Origin: Candidatus Ozemobacteraceae bacterium
GTDB taxonomy: Bacteria; Muiribacteriota; Ozemobacteria; Ozemobacterales; Ozemobacteraceae
Length of the DNA stretch: 63,415 bases
Assembly: GCA_035373905.1 (NCBI GenBank)
Contig: DAOSOK010000034.1
Location: forward strand, 1-63,415
Direction of reading: 5' to 3'
In this document: positions 25,047-33,176 of the stretch, one piece after another
Layout: each line of letters starts with the position of its first letter
Numbering within the stretch: position 1 is the first letter of the stretch
Position numbers and translations under genes: made by a program
Notes under the pieces: generated by a model
The model's input: the letters and a program-made list of their open reading frames with translations, nothing else
The model's database searches: none
What the model was told of the DNA's origin: nothing

Positions 25047-27341
25047 ATGAACTGGTTCCCGCCGCGGCGGCTTCAGAGCGCCCTCATTTTCTACGTCGCG
25101 GGAATCATCCTGTTCACCAACTGCTTTTTTGCGATCACGACCATCTCCCGTGAGAATCTGACGTATCTCGGCGATGCCACGGGGAACGCCTTGTTCCTCG
25201 GAAAGATCCTGCAGGAGCCGGCGTTTCAGTTCCTTGCCGAGGGCGACGCCTCGCGCCTGGAAGCCATCGCGGCCGCCCGCGAGGAGAACATGAAGAACAT
25301 CCTCGTAACGATCTACGATCAGAACTGGTGGCGCAGATGGGGCGACAAGGAGAGAATTTCCGACCGCGGCTTCCCGCCGGTCAAAAGCCTGCGTGACGGC
25401 CTCATTCAGGAAGGCGTCGCCGGCGTGACGGCGAGAGAAATATATCTTCCGATATCTTCCGGCGGCGCCCCCATTGGGGCCATCGGCCTCGGCGTGCCGG
25501 ACTTCGGGGCGAGAAACACGGGAGAGGCCGCGTTTCAGGTGTTCCTGACGCTCGGGGTCAACGTCTGTCTCGGCCTGATCCTCGCCGTGTTCATCGCGCA
25601 GATCGTATTGCGACCGATATACCAGGTCGTCGAGGGTCTCCATGCGATCAGAGAGGGCGATTTCGGCCAGCGGCTCCACGTCATCGGCGGCAACGAGTTG
25701 ACGATGGTCGGCGAGACGTTCAACATGATGGCCTCGTCCCTCCAGGACAAAATCCGCGAAAACCTCGAGCGGACGCGCGCCCTCGACGAGAAGGTGCAGG
25801 AACTGTGGGAAATTTACTCCCTCGCCAAGGACATGGGGTTTTCTCTCGATCTCAACGACGTGCTCAAGGGGTTCCTGGAGCGGGCCGTCACCCTGTCGTT
25901 TTCCTCCTACGGCCAGCTGCTGCTGAGGCGGGGTCCGGCGGGGCACCTGGAGATGCAGGTCGAAACCCCGTCGTTTCCACGCATCCTTCGCGAAGAATAC
26001 GAGAACAGCCTGAAAACCTGCCTCGCGAAGAGCGAACCGGTCGAGTGCATGACGGCCCGCCACACCCTGCTGGTGGTTCCTCTCGTGACCGGGCGGCAGA
26101 TCCAGGGCGTGCTGTTCCTCGCAAAACACGGGAACCGAGCGTATTCGGAAGGAGTCAGGCGGTTTCTCGAAACGCTGGCGCCGCTCGGCGGCACGTTGAT
26201 CGAGAACGCCCAGCTGTACATGGACGTTCTCGAGATGAAGGAATACGTCAGAAACGTCCTGAACAGCGTCGATTCCGGCGTCGCGACCCTCGACGGAAGC
26301 GGCACGCTCGTCACCGTCAACGCCAGCTTCATGCGGATTCTCGGATTGAAGTCGGGCGAACCCGTGAATGCTCCCTGGAGCGAGGTGGTCGACAGGGCCG
26401 GCGATCCCGAGTTCTCAGCCGCGCTGAGCCATGTGCTCGGGGAACCGATCCCCGGCGGCAGGGGAGGGGGAGCTGCCGAATCGGGCTATGGAAGCGCGCC
26501 CTGGAGCCAGATCACCCTCCGGCGGCCGGGGGGCGAGGAGTGCGAACTCCAGGTCAGGGTGAACCCCCTGGTTGCCGGGGATGCGATCATCGGGCGCGTG
26601 CTGGTTCTTGACGACGTTACCGAGATGAAGGCCCTCGAGCGTAGGGCGTTCGACATCGAGAAGTGGGCTGTTCTCGGAAAGCTGGCGGCCTCCGTCGCTC
26701 ACGAAATACGCAACCCGCTCGTTGCCGTGAGAAGCCTGGTTGAGATCATTGGCGAGGAAGTCAGCGGGGATTCGCTGAATCACGTCAAAGTCGTGCTCGG
26801 CGAAGTCCATCGCCTGAACAAGGTCGTCGAACAACTCCTGCACTTCTCCAAGCCGGAAAAGGCGAATCTGCGCGAGGCGGATCTGAAAGAGGTCGTCGAG
26901 GAACTCCTCCTGCTCGTGCGGCATGAGGCGGGAAGATGCGGCGCGAATATCGTTCGGAACTGGCCTGAGACGCCGATTTATGCTACAATCGACCGTGAGA
27001 AGATCAAGCAGGCCCTGTTGAACGTCATGCTCAATGCGATCCAGTCTATGGAACACGGAGGAACCCTCACGGTGAATGTCCTTCCCCAGGCCGATGAAAT
27101 CGTCATCGAACTTCGGGACGAAGGCGCCGGAATCCCCCCCGAGTGCGCGAAGCGCATCTTCGATCCCTTTTTCACGACGCGCCCCAACGGAACGGGCCTC
27201 GGCCTTGCGATCACGAAGAAAATCGTGGACCTCCACCAGGGGAGCATCTCCGTCGATTCCGAACCCGGCAGGGGAACATGTGTGCGCATCGAACTGCCCG
27301 TGACCTCGAAGCCCTCTCCTGACGCGGTGCTGCCGGCATGA
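25047..27341 (+). CDS. Membrane sensor histidine kinase (HAMP-GAF-PAS-HisKA-HATPase)
   Basis: A 764-residue NtrB-like kinase. Transmembrane helix 1 (about 10-32) and helix 2 (about 165-190) flank an extracytoplasmic sensor of about 130 residues. A HAMP domain (LRPIYQVVEGLHAIREGDFGQRL), a GAF-like domain (about 265-395), a PAS domain (about 400-525; VRNVLNSVDSGVATLDGSGTLVTVN), a HisKA box (GKLAASVAHEIRNPL) and an ATPase domain with NVMLNAIQSME, DEGAGIP and TGLGLAI follow. It starts 16 bases after the HisKA_3 kinase gene and overlaps the NtrC-type regulator by 4 bases, so the two should form a cognate pair. The stimulus is unknown; an envelope signal from the LolA-like or TPR neighbours is possible. 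Confidence 0.95.
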   Translation: MNWFPPRRLQSALIFYVAGIILFTNCFFAITTISRENLTYLGDATGNALFLGKILQEPAFQFLAEGDASRLEAIAAAREENMKNILVTIYDQNWWRRWGDKERISDRGFPPVKSLRDGLIQEGVAGVTAREIYLPISSGGAPIGAIGLGVPDFGARNTGEAAFQVFLTLGVNVCLGLILAVFIAQIVLRPIYQVVEGLHAIREGDFGQRLHVIGGNELTMVGETFNMMASSLQDKIRENLERTRALDEKVQELWEIYSLAKDMGFSLDLNDVLKGFLERAVTLSFSSYGQLLLRRGPAGHLEMQVETPSFPRILREEYENSLKTCLAKSEPVECMTARHTLLVVPLVTGRQIQGVLFLAKHGNRAYSEGVRRFLETLAPLGGTLIENAQLYMDVLEMKEYVRNVLNSVDSGVATLDGSGTLVTVNASFMRILGLKSGEPVNAPWSEVVDRAGDPEFSAALSHVLGEPIPGGRGGGAAESGYGSAPWSQITLRRPGGEECELQVRVNPLVAGDAIIGRVLVLDDVTEMKALERRAFDIEKWAVLGKLAASVAHEIRNPLVAVRSLVEIIGEEVSGDSLNHVKVVLGEVHRLNKVVEQLLHFSKPEKANLREADLKEVVEELLLLVRHEAGRCGANIVRNWPETPIYATIDREKIKQALLNVMLNAIQSMEHGGTLTVNVLPQADEIVIELRDEGAGIPPECAKRIFDPFFTTRPNGTGLGLAITKKIVDLHQGSISVDSEPGRGTCVRIELPVTSKPSPDAVLPA

Positions 27342-28837
27342 GCGAACCTCGCGATTCCAAACAGGCTTGGCCGCGCCAGCCCGCCATTCTCGTCGTCGAC
27401 GACGAGGAGTCGGTCCGGTATACCCTGGAGGCGGTCCTCAAGCCCGAGGGATACACGATCGCGGCGGCCCGTTCCGTCGCCGAGGCCCTCGACCGCATCG
27501 CCGGCGAGTCGTTCGACCTCATCATCTCCGACATGAACATGCCGGGCGCCTCTGGGCTCGAACTGCTCGACGCCGTCAAAAAGCGCGATGCCGAAGCCCT
27601 CGTGATCCTCATCACCGCCTACGGCTCCGAGGCGCTCGCCGTCGACGCGATGAAGCGCGGCGCCTACGACTACCTGGCCAAGCCATTCGCGAACGACGAG
27701 CTCAAGCTCACGGTCCGCAGGGCGCTCGAACGGTGTCGTCTCCGCCGGGAAAACCTGATCCTGCGTCAGAGGCTCCATGAGCGCGAGGGCCTTGCCACGA
27801 TCATCGGCGCCCACGAGAGCATGCAGCGCGTCTACGATCTCATCGAGCGCGTCGCGCCAAACGACGTCACCGTCCTCATCACCGGCGAGTCCGGAACGGG
27901 CAAGGAACTCGTCGCCGACGCGATTCACTCGCTCAGTTCGCGCAGGGACGGGCCGTTCATCCGCGTGAACTGCGCCGCTCTGCCCGAAACCCTCATCGAA
28001 AGCGAATTGTTCGGCTACGAGCGCGGCGCGTTCAGCGGCGCCGTCGCCCGCCGCATCGGCAAATTCGAACTGGCCGACAACGGCACGATTTTCCTCGACG
28101 AAATCGGCGACATGTCGCTGACGACCCAGACGAAGATCCTTCGCATCCTCCAGGAGCAGGAGTTCGAGCGCCTCGGCGGACAGAGCGTCATCAAGGTGAA
28201 CGTGCGGGTGCTGGCCGCCACGAATCGCGACCTCACCAAGGCGATCCGGGAGAATCACTTCCGCGAGGATCTCTTCTACCGCCTCAACGTCGTGAACATC
28301 CATCTTCCCCCGCTGCGGGAACGCCGCAGCGATATCACGATGCTGGTTCAGCACTTCGCCGCCCGCATCCTGAAAAAGTTCAACAAGAAGCCGATGACGT
28401 TCTCGGATGCGTTCATGGCCCGCCTGGTCCAGTATGCCTGGCCGGGCAACGTCCGGGAACTCCAGAACCTGGTCGAACGTGTCATCATCCTCGAAGACGA
28501 GAGCATGTTCCAAAACAACTCGACCCTCGTGCCGATGCGCGCGAAGCTAGATAACGACAGTTATATAAATGATAGTATTCTCGCCATGCCCTACAAGGAG
28601 GCCAAGGAGATCATCCTCAGGAGCTTCGAGAAACGCTTTTTCGAAAATCTTCTCGCGAAGGCCAGGGGAAACGTCTCGCAGGCCGCCCGCCTGGCGCAGA
28701 TGCACCGAAAGAACCTGTATCTCAAGCTGAAGGAGCTCGAACTCGTCCGACCGGGCGACGCATCGGAGCATACAGACGAACACGACGACGCCGACCTTCC
28801 GGCGAACGAACCGGACCGCGATCCGCCGGCTTTCTGA
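27338..28837 (+). CDS. NtrC-family sigma-54 response regulator (variant GAFSGA loop)
   Basis: A 499-residue regulator. The receiver domain (about 16-130) has acidic pair Asp21-Asp22, phosphoacceptor Asp65 and Lys115. The AAA+ domain (about 155-390) has Walker A GESGTGKE (183-190) and Walker B GTIFLDEIGD. A C-terminal Fis-type helix-turn-helix follows (GNVSQAARLAQMHRKNLYLKLKEL). The sigma-54-contact loop reads GAFSGA (230-235) instead of GAFTGA; Ser for Thr is conservative but could lower activity. An AT-rich patch occurs in the linker (about 28549-28580, residues N-D-S-Y-I-N-D-S-I). The kinase upstream overlaps it by 4 bases. It is the last gene of the cluster and converges with the minus-strand kinase. 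Confidence 0.96.
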   Translation: MSEPRDSKQAWPRQPAILVVDDEESVRYTLEAVLKPEGYTIAAARSVAEALDRIAGESFDLIISDMNMPGASGLELLDAVKKRDAEALVILITAYGSEALAVDAMKRGAYDYLAKPFANDELKLTVRRALERCRLRRENLILRQRLHEREGLATIIGAHESMQRVYDLIERVAPNDVTVLITGESGTGKELVADAIHSLSSRRDGPFIRVNCAALPETLIESELFGYERGAFSGAVARRIGKFELADNGTIFLDEIGDMSLTTQTKILRILQEQEFERLGGQSVIKVNVRVLAATNRDLTKAIRENHFREDLFYRLNVVNIHLPPLRERRSDITMLVQHFAARILKKFNKKPMTFSDAFMARLVQYAWPGNVRELQNLVERVIILEDESMFQNNSTLVPMRAKLDNDSYINDSILAMPYKEAKEIILRSFEKRFFENLLAKARGNVSQAARLAQMHRKNLYLKLKELELVRPGDASEHTDEHDDADLPANEPDRDPPAF

Positions 28838-28854
28838 GCGGGCCTTTCTCCCGT

Positions 28855-30126
28855 CTACTCCTGCGGATTGGAAATCGCGGAGAGCTTCGCCGAGGATTTC
28901 TTCTGAGCGATCCTGAGACTGAATCGCGCCGTGGTGCCGTGGCGGTCCTCGCTCGACAACTCGAGCCGGGAACCGTGCCCGTGAAGGATCTTCTCGACGA
29001 TCGCCAGGCCGAGGCCCATGCCCCCCGTTCGGCGGGTGTCGGAGGTGTCGGTCTGGAAAAACGGTTCTTTCACGCGCTCGATATGCCTTCCGTCGATCCC
29101 GATGCCGGTGTCGACGATCTCGACCGTCACATACCGCTCGTCGGCGGTGGCCTTCACCGTGATGGTGCCGCCCTGAGGCGTGAACTTCACCGCGTTGTCC
29201 AGAAGGTTCAGGATGACGCGATGAATCAGGCCGGCGTCGAAGAGGGCGCGCGGCAGTTCCGCCTGGATCTCCTGGACGATGGTGATCTGCTTGGCGCTCG
29301 CCATCGGCATGACCACCTGGATCATCTCTTCGAGGACGGTGCCGATGCGCTGTGGGATGAAGTCGAATCGCATGGTTCCGGCTTCCATGCGGGCGAAATC
29401 GAGGAGCTGGGAAAGCAATTCGTTCAATCGCGAAGCGTTCTTGAGGGAGATCGTCACGGCGTTGGTCTGTTTATCCGTCAGGGGGCCGAGCCGCTCCGAC
29501 GCCATCAGGTCGAGATACCCGGTGATCGAGACGAGTGGGGTTTTGAGCTCGTGGCCGCAGATGGCGAGAAACTCCGATTTGAGTCGATCCAGCTCGGCCA
29601 TGCGCCGCACGCTCGATTCGGCGTTTTCAACCGCGCTCTGAAGGCGGTGGCGCAGGTCTTCCGCCTCTGTGACGTCCGTGACCGAGAGCATGATCAGGAA
29701 CCCCCCCGGCGAGGAAGCGGCGAACCGGCTCAGGTTGATGATCACGGGGGTCGTGCCGGTCGCCCCGACCCGCTGGATCTGCGTGCGGAAAATCAGCGGC
29801 CGGTCCGTCGGATGCGGCATGACGCCGAACAGCATGCGGACGATCGGATGATCCGGTGGGAAGGCCGGCAGGTCCGTCAGAAGCCGATGGAGCGCCTGGC
29901 GCTCGGAAATCCCCGTCAACTCCGCCATCCAGCGGTTCCAGAAGAGGACCCCCCCTTCGGGGTCGATCAGGGCGATACCGTGATACGGCTGGTGCAGAGC
30001 ATGCCGCAGGGAGTCGGCAGCGTGATACCAGTAGCGCCAGCGCAGCAGGCTGATCAGGAGCAGGACCAACAGGACGCCGGAAAGCGCCAGGGATGGCCAG
30101 GAAAAGGGGGCGGGAAGAGCGCTCAT
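28855..30126 (-). CDS. Sensor histidine kinase with PAS domain
   Basis: A 423-residue kinase. One transmembrane helix (about 10-30, LSGVLLVLLLISLLRWRYW), a PAS domain (about 45-160; HGIALIDPEGGVLFWNRWMAELTG), a coiled linker, a HisKA box (EFLAICGHELKTPLVSITGYL, His phosphorylation site in GHELKTP) and a HATPase domain (NLLDNAVKF, DTGIGI, GGMGLGLAI) are visible. No extracytoplasmic sensor is present. It is the last gene of the ptsI operon: its ATG overlaps the stop of the O-antigen-ligase-like gene. No response regulator is adjacent on this strand; the NtrC-type gene lies convergent, 17 bases away. Confidence 0.94.
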   Translation of the reverse strand: MSALPAPFSWPSLALSGVLLVLLLISLLRWRYWYHAADSLRHALHQPYHGIALIDPEGGVLFWNRWMAELTGISERQALHRLLTDLPAFPPDHPIVRMLFGVMPHPTDRPLIFRTQIQRVGATGTTPVIINLSRFAASSPGGFLIMLSVTDVTEAEDLRHRLQSAVENAESSVRRMAELDRLKSEFLAICGHELKTPLVSITGYLDLMASERLGPLTDKQTNAVTISLKNASRLNELLSQLLDFARMEAGTMRFDFIPQRIGTVLEEMIQVVMPMASAKQITIVQEIQAELPRALFDAGLIHRVILNLLDNAVKFTPQGGTITVKATADERYVTVEIVDTGIGIDGRHIERVKEPFFQTDTSDTRRTGGMGLGLAIVEKILHGHGSRLELSSEDRHGTTARFSLRIAQKKSSAKLSAISNPQE

Positions 30127-32627
30127 CGGGTGTCCGATGCGTTGGGCGTTCCGGACGCGATGACCGTCTCGGATGCCGTCACGGTTCCGGTCGCGGGGAC
30201 CGCCGTTGCCGATGCGGGCATCGGAGCGTTGCGGTCGGGTGGGCCCCCCGCGATGAACCTGCGCAGGTCGGCCTGCCTCTCTTCGGTCAGAGGGCCCCAT
30301 TCAGCGGGTGATTGCTCGGCGACGATCTGGAGAAGTTCGCCGGCGCGCTTCATCTGGCCCTTCTTCCAGGCGACGATGCCGAGACTGTGCGTCACCTGGA
30401 GAATCTCGCTTAGCAGGGGAGGCTGCTTGGACCGGTAGATCCGGTAGGCGTCCTCGAGCATCTGCTGTGCCCGGTCGAGATCGCCGTTCGTCTCGGCGAG
30501 CAGGAACCCGGCGGCGTTCAGATACTTGGGCTCGCTGGCCGTATCCGCCGCGACGGCCTGCTCGAACAGGGCAAGGGCGGCGGTCGCGTTCCCGGCCTTA
30601 TAGGCTGCAAGTCCGCGCATATACTGGACGGCCGGGGACGAGGCGAGGTTCTGGGGAAGATTGGCAAGAAGAGGCTCGGCATCCTTCCAGTCGCCGTTCT
30701 CGGTGTGAAATTCGGCGAGGTGGAGCCGGATGCGGGCTGCCGCGTCGATTTCCTCTTGTTGCCAGGGGGGAACGAGCCGCAGGCCCTCCTCGAAAATTCG
30801 GGCCGCCTCGGTTCGTCTGCCCTCGAGAAGGAGAATTCTGCCGAGGAGTTCGTAGCTGAGCGGGTTATGATTGCCGTTCAGGTTCTGCAGGGCGGCGCGA
30901 TGGGCTTCGAGCAGAAGCCGGTTTTCCAGGGCGAGGCGCGCAATCTCGTATTTCGCGGAAAACGCGTTCGGGCTAAGGGAATCCAGACGTGCGAGCGTTT
31001 CCATGGTTCGCTGCGTCCGGCCTTGGCGTTCGCAGGAGAGAGCCAGTCCCCAGAGGGCCTGCAGATGCTGCGGATTCTGCTGCAAGGCGGCCGCGAACGC
31101 CCGTTCGGCGGCGTCCGGTTTCTCCGCTTCGAGCAGACGGAGCCCCGAAAACATGTGGCTCTCGACGACGTGGTGCGACGACTGGCATACCCAGGCGCTG
31201 ACGGCGAACACCGGAAGGAGGAGGAACCAGGCGATCGCGGTGAAGGAAAATCCCCGCCGCCACCGGACATTGCGGAGGCAGAGGGCCTGGTGTAGGCCGA
31301 CGAGCAGAACCAGCTGAGTCAGCAGGGGCGTGACCGAGAGCGCATTGTTAAAAAGACCATAGTATAAAAGAGCGGCGGCCGGAACGATGGCGGCGCGGGC
31401 GATCGAATGCTTCATTCCCGTCGTCGAGGAGGGCCGGACGGGCGGAGAGACGTTCGCCGGAGCCGGGTTGGCCGGATGAGCAGCTGGCGAGACGGTTCCG
31501 TCGTCGTCTTCGGGGGGCGGCGCCTGGCGTCGACGCGCATGAACGCCGAAAATCGCGGCGAGAAGGGAACAGGCGGCGAACAGACCGCCCAGCCCCGTTT
31601 CGGCCAGAAGATGGACCGGCCAGGCGTGCGGGTCGTCGTTGTAGCGGGACAGGCCGAGTACGGTGCCCAACTGGGGCCGGAACGAGGACAACTGATACGC
31701 GGCCGCTCCCGGTCCAATGCCCGTCAGCGGTTGGCGGGCAAACACCTTGAACCCCATGCTCCACTCGAACAGGCGGGTGATCGCCGGGATGTTCGCGCTC
31801 GAGGCGCTCGACAGACTGTGCCACGGATAGGACGAGACGCCTATTGATACGGTGCCATATATTGTTATCAAAATAATCGTGGTGATCGAGCCGGCGAGGA
31901 GCGGCGTTGTGCGAAGCAGCTTCCCCGGACGGGTTTCCCAGAAGGTGGTGAGATAGAGGATAAGGCCGAAGACGAGGCTGAGCCGGCAGGCGACCATCTG
32001 CGTGGCATACATGCCCGCGGCCTGGACGATCGCCGAAACGAACAGGGCAAACCGTCCGGCAGGTGACCAGAGGGCTGGGTCGAGGCAGAGGCCGATCGTC
32101 ACCAGGCTGGTGGACAACAGGTAGGCGCTGAGATACTGCGGGTTCGAAAGGGTGCCGACGACCCGGTAGAGCGATCCCGGCCAGGTGAGAACGTCGTATC
32201 CGAACGCCTGGAACAGCGCGTAGACGGCCATCAGAAGCCCCGAGGCCGATACGAGCATGAGCAGGGGGACGGCGTCCCGATCGCGGAGCATTGCCCGGAG
32301 CGCGAACAGGATCAGGAGCAGGCCCCCCCAGAGCAGGCTGATTCTCAGGGCGACGAGATACGACGAGTGCAGGGCGGCTGCCGCAATCGCGATCCAGGCG
32401 ACGATGCCCGCCGAGAGAAGCGGAAACTGGGGCCGTCGCGGCTGGAACCGTATCCTGACGGCGGCGAGAACGGCGAGACAGACGCTTGCCAGACCGAACA
32501 TGAGCCAGGACTGATTGAGAAAGGGGTCGTTGACGTCGACGGCGATGATCCACGGGGAAATGGCGAGCGTGACGGCGACGACCAGGCCGGTCGCCCGGAG
32601 GAGCGTCTGGAGGACCTGCGGCAGCAT
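30123..32627 (-). CDS. O-antigen ligase-like (Wzy/WaaL superfamily) membrane protein with C-terminal TPR domain
   Basis: An 834-residue protein with about ten to twelve membrane helices in the first 480 residues. It contains the family's SNPQYLSAYLLSTSLVTIGL and the large periplasmic loop with GFKVFARQPLTGIGPGAAAY and HAWPVHLLAETGLGG (His and Glu as in O-antigen ligases). The last 330 residues are TPR repeats (AERAFAAALQQNPQHLQALWGLALSCERQG). WaaL-type enzymes move polymer from a lipid carrier to an acceptor; TPR-fused members may glycosylate proteins or attach other glycans. Substrate unknown. It begins 3 bases after the DUF192 stop and overlaps the kinase start by 4 bases. A short Pro/Ala/Thr/Ser segment near the C-terminus resembles a low-complexity tail. 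Confidence 0.85.
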   Translation of the reverse strand: MLPQVLQTLLRATGLVVAVTLAISPWIIAVDVNDPFLNQSWLMFGLASVCLAVLAAVRIRFQPRRPQFPLLSAGIVAWIAIAAAALHSSYLVALRISLLWGGLLLILFALRAMLRDRDAVPLLMLVSASGLLMAVYALFQAFGYDVLTWPGSLYRVVGTLSNPQYLSAYLLSTSLVTIGLCLDPALWSPAGRFALFVSAIVQAAGMYATQMVACRLSLVFGLILYLTTFWETRPGKLLRTTPLLAGSITTIILITIYGTVSIGVSSYPWHSLSSASSANIPAITRLFEWSMGFKVFARQPLTGIGPGAAAYQLSSFRPQLGTVLGLSRYNDDPHAWPVHLLAETGLGGLFAACSLLAAIFGVHARRRQAPPPEDDDGTVSPAAHPANPAPANVSPPVRPSSTTGMKHSIARAAIVPAAALLYYGLFNNALSVTPLLTQLVLLVGLHQALCLRNVRWRRGFSFTAIAWFLLLPVFAVSAWVCQSSHHVVESHMFSGLRLLEAEKPDAAERAFAAALQQNPQHLQALWGLALSCERQGRTQRTMETLARLDSLSPNAFSAKYEIARLALENRLLLEAHRAALQNLNGNHNPLSYELLGRILLLEGRRTEAARIFEEGLRLVPPWQQEEIDAAARIRLHLAEFHTENGDWKDAEPLLANLPQNLASSPAVQYMRGLAAYKAGNATAALALFEQAVAADTASEPKYLNAAGFLLAETNGDLDRAQQMLEDAYRIYRSKQPPLLSEILQVTHSLGIVAWKKGQMKRAGELLQIVAEQSPAEWGPLTEERQADLRRFIAGGPPDRNAPMPASATAVPATGTVTASETVIASGTPNASDTR

Positions 32628-32630
32628 CAG

Positions 32631-33176
32631 CTATTCCGTGCCGAGAAGCGGCAGGGGAATCTCGAGCCTGTCGCCAGGGCGCAGACTCCAAGCATCGACG
32701 GTTCCCGATGCCATTTCAAGCCCATACTGGACGAGGCCTGCCGATGTATACCGCGGCAGAAGTGCGTCGCCGATGCCGATGCCGGGTTTCATCCCTTTGA
32801 TGAACTCGGCGATGCGCAGGTCGGCGTCGAAGAAAATCAGGTCGAGAGGCAGGATGGTGTTTTTCATCCAGAACGACATCCGACGGGGCGCATCGTAGCA
32901 GAAGAGCATGCCTTCGTCGGCGCCCAGCGTGGTCCGGAACATCAGTCCGTACATCTGCTGTTGCGCCGTTTTCGCCAGCATCAGGCGGACGGGGCGGCCG
33001 GCGAGAGTGGCTTGAACGAAGGGAAGTTCCTGGGGTTGCCCGTGCATAGGTGCCTCCGTGGTTGCTGAAATCGCACCGTTTTCAGGGGAGCCTGGGCGCG
33101 CCATGCAGGACGTCGAGAGACAGAGAAACAGAAGGAAGAGGCAGACGATCGAGATGCGCCCGGCGGGAATGTTCAC
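32631..33176 (-). CDS. DUF192-family lipoprotein
   Basis: A 181-residue protein. The signal peptide ends in lipobox-like L-S-T-S-C (Cys24). The DUF192 domain covers about 50-175: VRLMLAKTAQQQMYGLMFRTTLGADEGMLFCY, RRMSFWMKNTILPLDLIFFD, and a C-terminal strand with LEMASGTVDAWSLRPGDRLEIP. The family is small and secreted, and its function is not settled. The start overlaps the ptsI stop by 4 bases; the stop is 3 bases before the next gene. Confidence 0.92.
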   Translation of the reverse strand: MNIPAGRISIVCLFLLFLCLSTSCMARPGSPENGAISATTEAPMHGQPQELPFVQATLAGRPVRLMLAKTAQQQMYGLMFRTTLGADEGMLFCYDAPRRMSFWMKNTILPLDLIFFDADLRIAEFIKGMKPGIGIGDALLPRYTSAGLVQYGLEMASGTVDAWSLRPGDRLEIPLPLLGTE

